A DNA stretch of 45,599 nt, taken from NCBI GenBank assembly GCA_019112765.1, contig DXIU01000129.1, positions 1-45,599 on the forward strand, written 5' to 3'. Each line of letters starts with the position of its first letter. The first letter of the stretch is position 1. The notes under the pieces were generated by a model that worked only from the letters and a program-made list of their open reading frames with translations, had not been told where the DNA came from and made no database searches. Both the position numbers and the translations under genes were made by a program. The DNA is from Candidatus Mediterraneibacter norwichensis. GTDB lineage: Bacteria > Bacillota > Clostridia > Lachnospirales > Lachnospiraceae. Of this stretch, positions 42,650-45,599 are shown piece after piece.

Positions 42650-42786
42650 TTTGACAAAAAAATATTTTTTATAGGCGCCATAAAGTTTTTCTTTAATTTA
42701 TCTGTCAGACTTCCGAGTCTCTGCCTGTTTCGGCGTATGAGCTGAGTGGTTGTAAAGAACCGAGCACAAAAAAACCGAGCGCACTC

Positions 42787-42815
42787 TTGATTTTTTTTTA
42801 GGGCAGTATTATAAT
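42787..42815 (+). promoter_or_regulatory. Promoter for ilvE
   Basis: TTGATT (42787-42792) and a perfect TATAAT (42810-42815) are 17 bases apart. Upstream, ACCGAGC occurs twice (around 42758 and 42773). No T-box or terminator is seen between the SseB stop and this promoter. Confidence 0.65.
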
Positions 42816-42869
42816 GGTCACCGTAAAGAGTTGTTGACCTGCGTAATGCAGAGGAATGGAGGAGACGTA

Positions 42870-43895
42870 ATGGAGAAAAAAAATCTTGACTGGAAAAATC
42901 TTGGATTTGCCTATATTCAGACAGATAAGCGTTATGTGTCGAATTATAAAGACGGAAAATGGGATGACGGCGCTTTGATTGATGATCCGAATATTGTAAT
43001 GAATGAATGTGCAGGCGTTCTCCAGTACGCTCAGACTGTATTTGAGGGAATGAAAGCCTACACGACAGAAGACGGACATATCGTAACCTTCCGCCCGGAT
43101 CTCAATGCTTCCCGTATGGTGGATTCAGCAAAACGTCTGGAGATGCCGGTATTTCCGGAGGAGCGTTTTGTAGACGCAGTGGTTCAGACTGTAAAAGCAA
43201 ATGCGGCATATGTTCCGCCTTACGGATCAGGCGCTACATTATATATCAGGCCTTATATGTTCGGCATCAATCCTGTAATCGGAGTAAAACCGGCAGATGA
43301 GTATCAGTTCCGTGTATTTACAACACCGGTCGGTCCTTATTTCAAAGGCGGAGTAAAGCCGATTACAATCTGTGTATCGGATTTTGACCGCGCGGCGCCC
43401 CACGGAACCGGACATATCAAAGCAGGACTGAACTATGCTATGAGTCTTCACGCAATTGTGACCGCTCATGCAAACGGATTTGATGAAAACATGTACCTGG
43501 ATTCTGCTACCAGGACAAAGGTAGAGGAGACCGGAGGAGCCAACTTCCTTTTCGTTACAAAGGACAATAAGATTGTAACGCCGCATTCTACAACGATTCT
43601 TCCTTCTATTACGAGAAGATCGCTGATGTATGTGGCAGAGCATTATCTTGGACTGGAAGTAGAGGAGAGAGACGTATATTTTGATGAGGTAAAGGATTTC
43701 GCAGAGTGCGGTCTCTGCGGAACAGCAGCTGTAATTTCCCCGGTAGGCAAGGTTGTAAATCACGGCGAGGAGATCTGCTTCCCCAGCGGAATGGAGAAGA
43801 TGGGACCGACGATCCAGAAACTGTACGATACACTGACAGGCATTCAGATGGGTCACATCGAGGCACCGGAAGGCTGGCTTAAGGTAATCGAGTAA
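42870..43895 (+). CDS. ilvE: Branched-chain amino acid aminotransferase
   Basis: IlvE performs the last step of leucine, isoleucine and valine synthesis by transamination. It is a class IV PLP enzyme, 341 aa: YAQTVFEGMKAY, RMVDSAKRLEMP, LYIRPYMFG, the PLP lysine in GTGHIKAGLNYAMS, and ETGGANFLFVTKDN are in order. ATG 42870 follows GGAGGAGACGTA. The track's extra 13 residues lie upstream of that site. It has its own promoter and is separated from ilvBN by the AT-rich pair. Confidence 0.96.
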   Translation: MEKKNLDWKNLGFAYIQTDKRYVSNYKDGKWDDGALIDDPNIVMNECAGVLQYAQTVFEGMKAYTTEDGHIVTFRPDLNASRMVDSAKRLEMPVFPEERFVDAVVQTVKANAAYVPPYGSGATLYIRPYMFGINPVIGVKPADEYQFRVFTTPVGPYFKGGVKPITICVSDFDRAAPHGTGHIKAGLNYAMSLHAIVTAHANGFDENMYLDSATRTKVEETGGANFLFVTKDNKIVTPHSTTILPSITRRSLMYVAEHYLGLEVEERDVYFDEVKDFAECGLCGTAAVISPVGKVVNHGEEICFPSGMEKMGPTIQKLYDTLTGIQMGHIEAPEGWLKVIE

Positions 43896-43938
43896 AAACA
43901 ACAGAACAATACTCCGGACAGTTTTCCGGAAAGAAAAA

Positions 43939-43984
43939 CGGCTGCATGAGCGCACAGAATGATTTCTGAACGTTCATGCAGCCG
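43939..43984. terminator. Bidirectional terminator between ilvE and mgtE
   Basis: CGGCTGCATGAGCG (43939-43952) pairs with CGTTCATGCAGCCG (43971-43984) with one G-T pair. The minus reading ends in CCGTTTTTCTTT, a good T-run for mgtE; the plus reading has a short TTTCTG. Confidence 0.75.
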
Positions 43985-44016
43985 TTTCTGCTGAATATAG
44001 TTCTGAATTTCCGCTG

Positions 44017-45348
44017 TTACAGCTGAAACAGCATGGTTGCGATATTAAAGTAAATCAGAATTGAAAATGTATCTACAAGCGTTGTAATCAGCGGGGAGGC
44101 CATCAGCGCCGGATCCAGATGAAGCTTTTCCGCAAACAGCGGAAGCATGCAGCCGATCAGCTTGGAAATAATAACCGTAGCGATCAGCGACAAAGCAATA
44201 ACAAGAGCCAGCTGGGGATCCCTGTACATAATCAGAATACGGATCCCGTTGGCTGCGGCAAGAACCCCTCCGCAGATCAGTGAAATACGGAATTCCTTAA
44301 ATATAACCCGGAACAGATCCCGGAAATGGATTTCATCCAGAGCCAGCCCGCGGATGATCAGCGTAGCGCTCTGGGAACCGCAGTTTCCGCCGGTATCCAT
44401 CAGCATGGGTATGAAGGAGACAAGAAGCGGAATGGCGGCAAAGGCGTCCTCATATTTCGTGATAATGGCTCCTGTGATAATGGATGTAAACATCAGTACA
44501 AGAAGCCAAGGAATCCGGCTTTTGGCGTGTGCCAGCACAGAAGTTGCAAAATACGGTTTTTCACTGGGATTAATGGCGGCCATTTTCGTAATATCTTCTG
44601 TGGCTTCTTCTACCATGACATCCATTGCGTCATCAAAAGTGACAATTCCTACCATATGATCATCCTCGTCCAGTACAGGAAGGGCGATGAGATCGTATTT
44701 GGTAAACAGACGGGCCACTTCTTCTTTGTCAGTATGTGTTTTAACGGAGATGATCTCAGTTTCCATCAATGATTCAATTACCATGCTGTCGTCTTCTGTC
44801 ATCAGTTCTTTGGCAGATACTGTGCCGATCAGTTTCCGGCGTTCTGTCACATAACAGGTATAGATCGTCTCCTTGTGGATGCCGGTTTCTTTGATATGTG
44901 CCATAGCCTGTGCCACAGTCATATTCTTTCTCAGATCCACATATTCTGTTGTCATAATGCTGCCTGCGCTGTCGGCAGGATAGTTCAGCAGTTCGTTGAT
45001 TTTAATCCGGTCTTCCGCAGATACTGTATCCAGTATCCGGGTAACCAGATTGGCCGGAAGTTCCTCAAGCATGTCTACGGTGTCGTCCATATACAGGTCT
45101 TCTACCAGCTCTTTCAGTTCTTTTTCTGTAAAGACCTGTACAAGGTATGTCTGCATGGAAGTATCCATGTTTGAAAATACTTCGGCCGCCTTATCCTTTG
45201 GAATCAGACGGAATGCAAGAGCCAGGGCTTTGTCATCCAGTTCGGAGAGCAGCAAGGCTATGTCCACTTCGTTCATTACATCCAGAATACTTCTTACCGC
45301 TTTGAACTGCCGCTGCTCCAGGAGCTTTAAAAAAATATCTCTGTTCAT
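44017..45348 (-). CDS. mgtE: Magnesium transporter MgtE
   Basis: MgtE is a magnesium-gated channel. The 443-aa protein has the soluble N domain (to about residue 125), a CBS pair (about 130-250, including MTTEYVDLRKNMTVAQAMAHI and LIALPVLDEDDHMVGIVTFDD), a linker helix and five membrane helices. The family signature MDTGGNCGSQSATLIIRGLA is present. The start is minus-strand ATG 45348, after GAGAGG. A minus-strand ORF with a strong ribosome binding site begins 73 bases earlier and overlaps the start. No recognisable M-box riboswitch fits in the leader. Confidence 0.96.
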   Translation of the reverse strand: MNRDIFLKLLEQRQFKAVRSILDVMNEVDIALLLSELDDKALALAFRLIPKDKAAEVFSNMDTSMQTYLVQVFTEKELKELVEDLYMDDTVDMLEELPANLVTRILDTVSAEDRIKINELLNYPADSAGSIMTTEYVDLRKNMTVAQAMAHIKETGIHKETIYTCYVTERRKLIGTVSAKELMTEDDSMVIESLMETEIISVKTHTDKEEVARLFTKYDLIALPVLDEDDHMVGIVTFDDAMDVMVEEATEDITKMAAINPSEKPYFATSVLAHAKSRIPWLLVLMFTSIITGAIITKYEDAFAAIPLLVSFIPMLMDTGGNCGSQSATLIIRGLALDEIHFRDLFRVIFKEFRISLICGGVLAAANGIRILIMYRDPQLALVIALSLIATVIISKLIGCMLPLFAEKLHLDPALMASPLITTLVDTFSILIYFNIATMLFQL

Positions 45349-45421
45349 AAGTATTACCTCTCTTTATTGAATTTTTGATTCTTAATAAGCTGCACAAGTG
45401 ACAACCGGCGCCAGAGTCCAT
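45233..45421 (-). CDS. Possible leader ORF overlapping the mgtE start (62 codons)
   Basis: On the minus strand ATG 45421 lies seven bases after AGGAGG, a better site than that of mgtE itself. The predicted peptide begins MDSGAGCHLCSLLRIKNSIK. The frame runs 116 bases into mgtE. Translation of it would pass over the mgtE start and could repress or couple it. The part inside mgtE looks like an ordinary shadow frame, so only the first 20-25 codons are interesting. Confidence 0.3.
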   Translation of the reverse strand: MDSGAGCHLCSLLRIKNSIKRGNTYEQRYFFKAPGAAAVQSGKKYSGCNERSGHSLAALRTG

Positions 45422-45448
45422 AACCTCACCTCCTAGTATAATAATGGT

Positions 45449-45466
45449 GTAGTCAATAATGACTAC
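45449..45466. promoter_or_regulatory. Dyad operator-like sequence upstream of mgtE
   Basis: GTAGTCA and TGACTAC are separated by ATAA, a perfect 7-bp dyad. On the minus strand it sits just upstream of TATACT and the ribosome binding site of the leader ORF, so a repressor or activator could act there. The bound protein is not identifiable. Confidence 0.45.
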
Positions 45467-45490
45467 GGGTTAATAGTTACAAAATCTAAA

Positions 45491-45532
45491 TGAATAACTG
45501 AAGGAGGGATTCCCTCTCCATCAGAAGTTATT
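45491..45532. repeat. Long hairpin in the distal mgtE upstream region
   Basis: AATAACT pairs with AGTTATT on the outside and GGAGGGA pairs with TTCCCTC(TCC) inside. No T-run follows on either strand. It may be a structured leader element or a protein-binding site. From here to the window end no gene is visible. Confidence 0.4.
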
Positions 45533-45599
45533 GTTTCCTTACTGTGTCTGTGGCTTCCATAATGCACCAGATCAGATCCTGAGGTATAATCACTGAGGC

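Noticed and set aside
45349-45440. M-box magnesium riboswitch before mgtE
   Set aside because: Only a short AGGTGAGG-like match is seen, and the leader is too short to hold the full fold.
1-45599. CRISPR array, prophage or complete insertion sequence
   Set aside because: No regularly spaced repeats, no cas, transposase, integrase or phage structural genes were seen anywhere in the window.

Overview
The window looks like chromosomal DNA from a spore-forming, low-to-mid GC member of Clostridia, most likely Lachnospiraceae-like. The evidence is an uninterrupted spoIIA-spoVA sporulation cluster, T-box leaders, strong AGGAGG ribosome binding sites, TTGACA/TATAAT promoters, tRNA-Gly genes without encoded CCA, and protein sequences typical of that group. 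Family names rest on reading motifs in the translations; no database was searched.

Layout. 1-690: no credible gene, but two abutting long imperfect inverted repeats that share an arm. 694-2906: an OmpR-type response regulator and HAMP histidine kinase. 3162-4568: an AGCS sodium/alanine symporter with a 180-nt leader. 4607-6773: hisH, hisF and ung. 6825-6895: tRNA-Gly(CCC). 6976-9179: a small unknown protein, a PTS IIC-like membrane protein and a small alarmone synthetase. 9260-12131: an ArsR/CadC-type metal sensor, a P1B metal ATPase with an unusual CPS motif, and a TPR lipoprotein. 12179-16485: hflX, a convergent SDR reductase, an HD-type alarmone hydrolase, a membrane protein and a glucosaminidase.

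16501-24436 is a long co-directional block: a very short T-box leader, valS, an LTA-synthase-family sulfatase with an extra C-terminal domain, folC, a 44-aa ORF missing from the track and a membrane-anchored TPR protein. 24618-29587 is the sporulation block spoIIAA-spoIIAB-sigF, a 51-aa membrane ORF, then spoVAA-AB-(AC)-AD-AE. Here spoVAC alone lies on the minus strand, and sigma-F/G-like promoter motifs sit in front of spoVAA, spoVAC and spoVAD.

29874-33597: glmS, an orphan HicB-like antitoxin and an MFS transporter. 33873-38615: tRNA-Gly(GCC), a MarR regulator, thyA, folA and a zinc/manganese-type ABC transporter. 38690-43895: a full T-box leader, ilvB, ilvN, an AT-rich two-gene insert (unknown protein plus SseB-family protein) and ilvE. 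44017-45348: mgtE on the minus strand, with a dyad and a well-positioned upstream ORF.

The genes are mostly core metabolism: branched-chain amino acids, histidine, thymidylate/folate, cell wall precursors, metal ions and stringent response. The strongest unusual signals are the flipped spoVAC with its own promoter, the tandem foldback structure at the left edge, the valS T-box with no room for Stem I, and the AT-rich insert inside the ilv locus.
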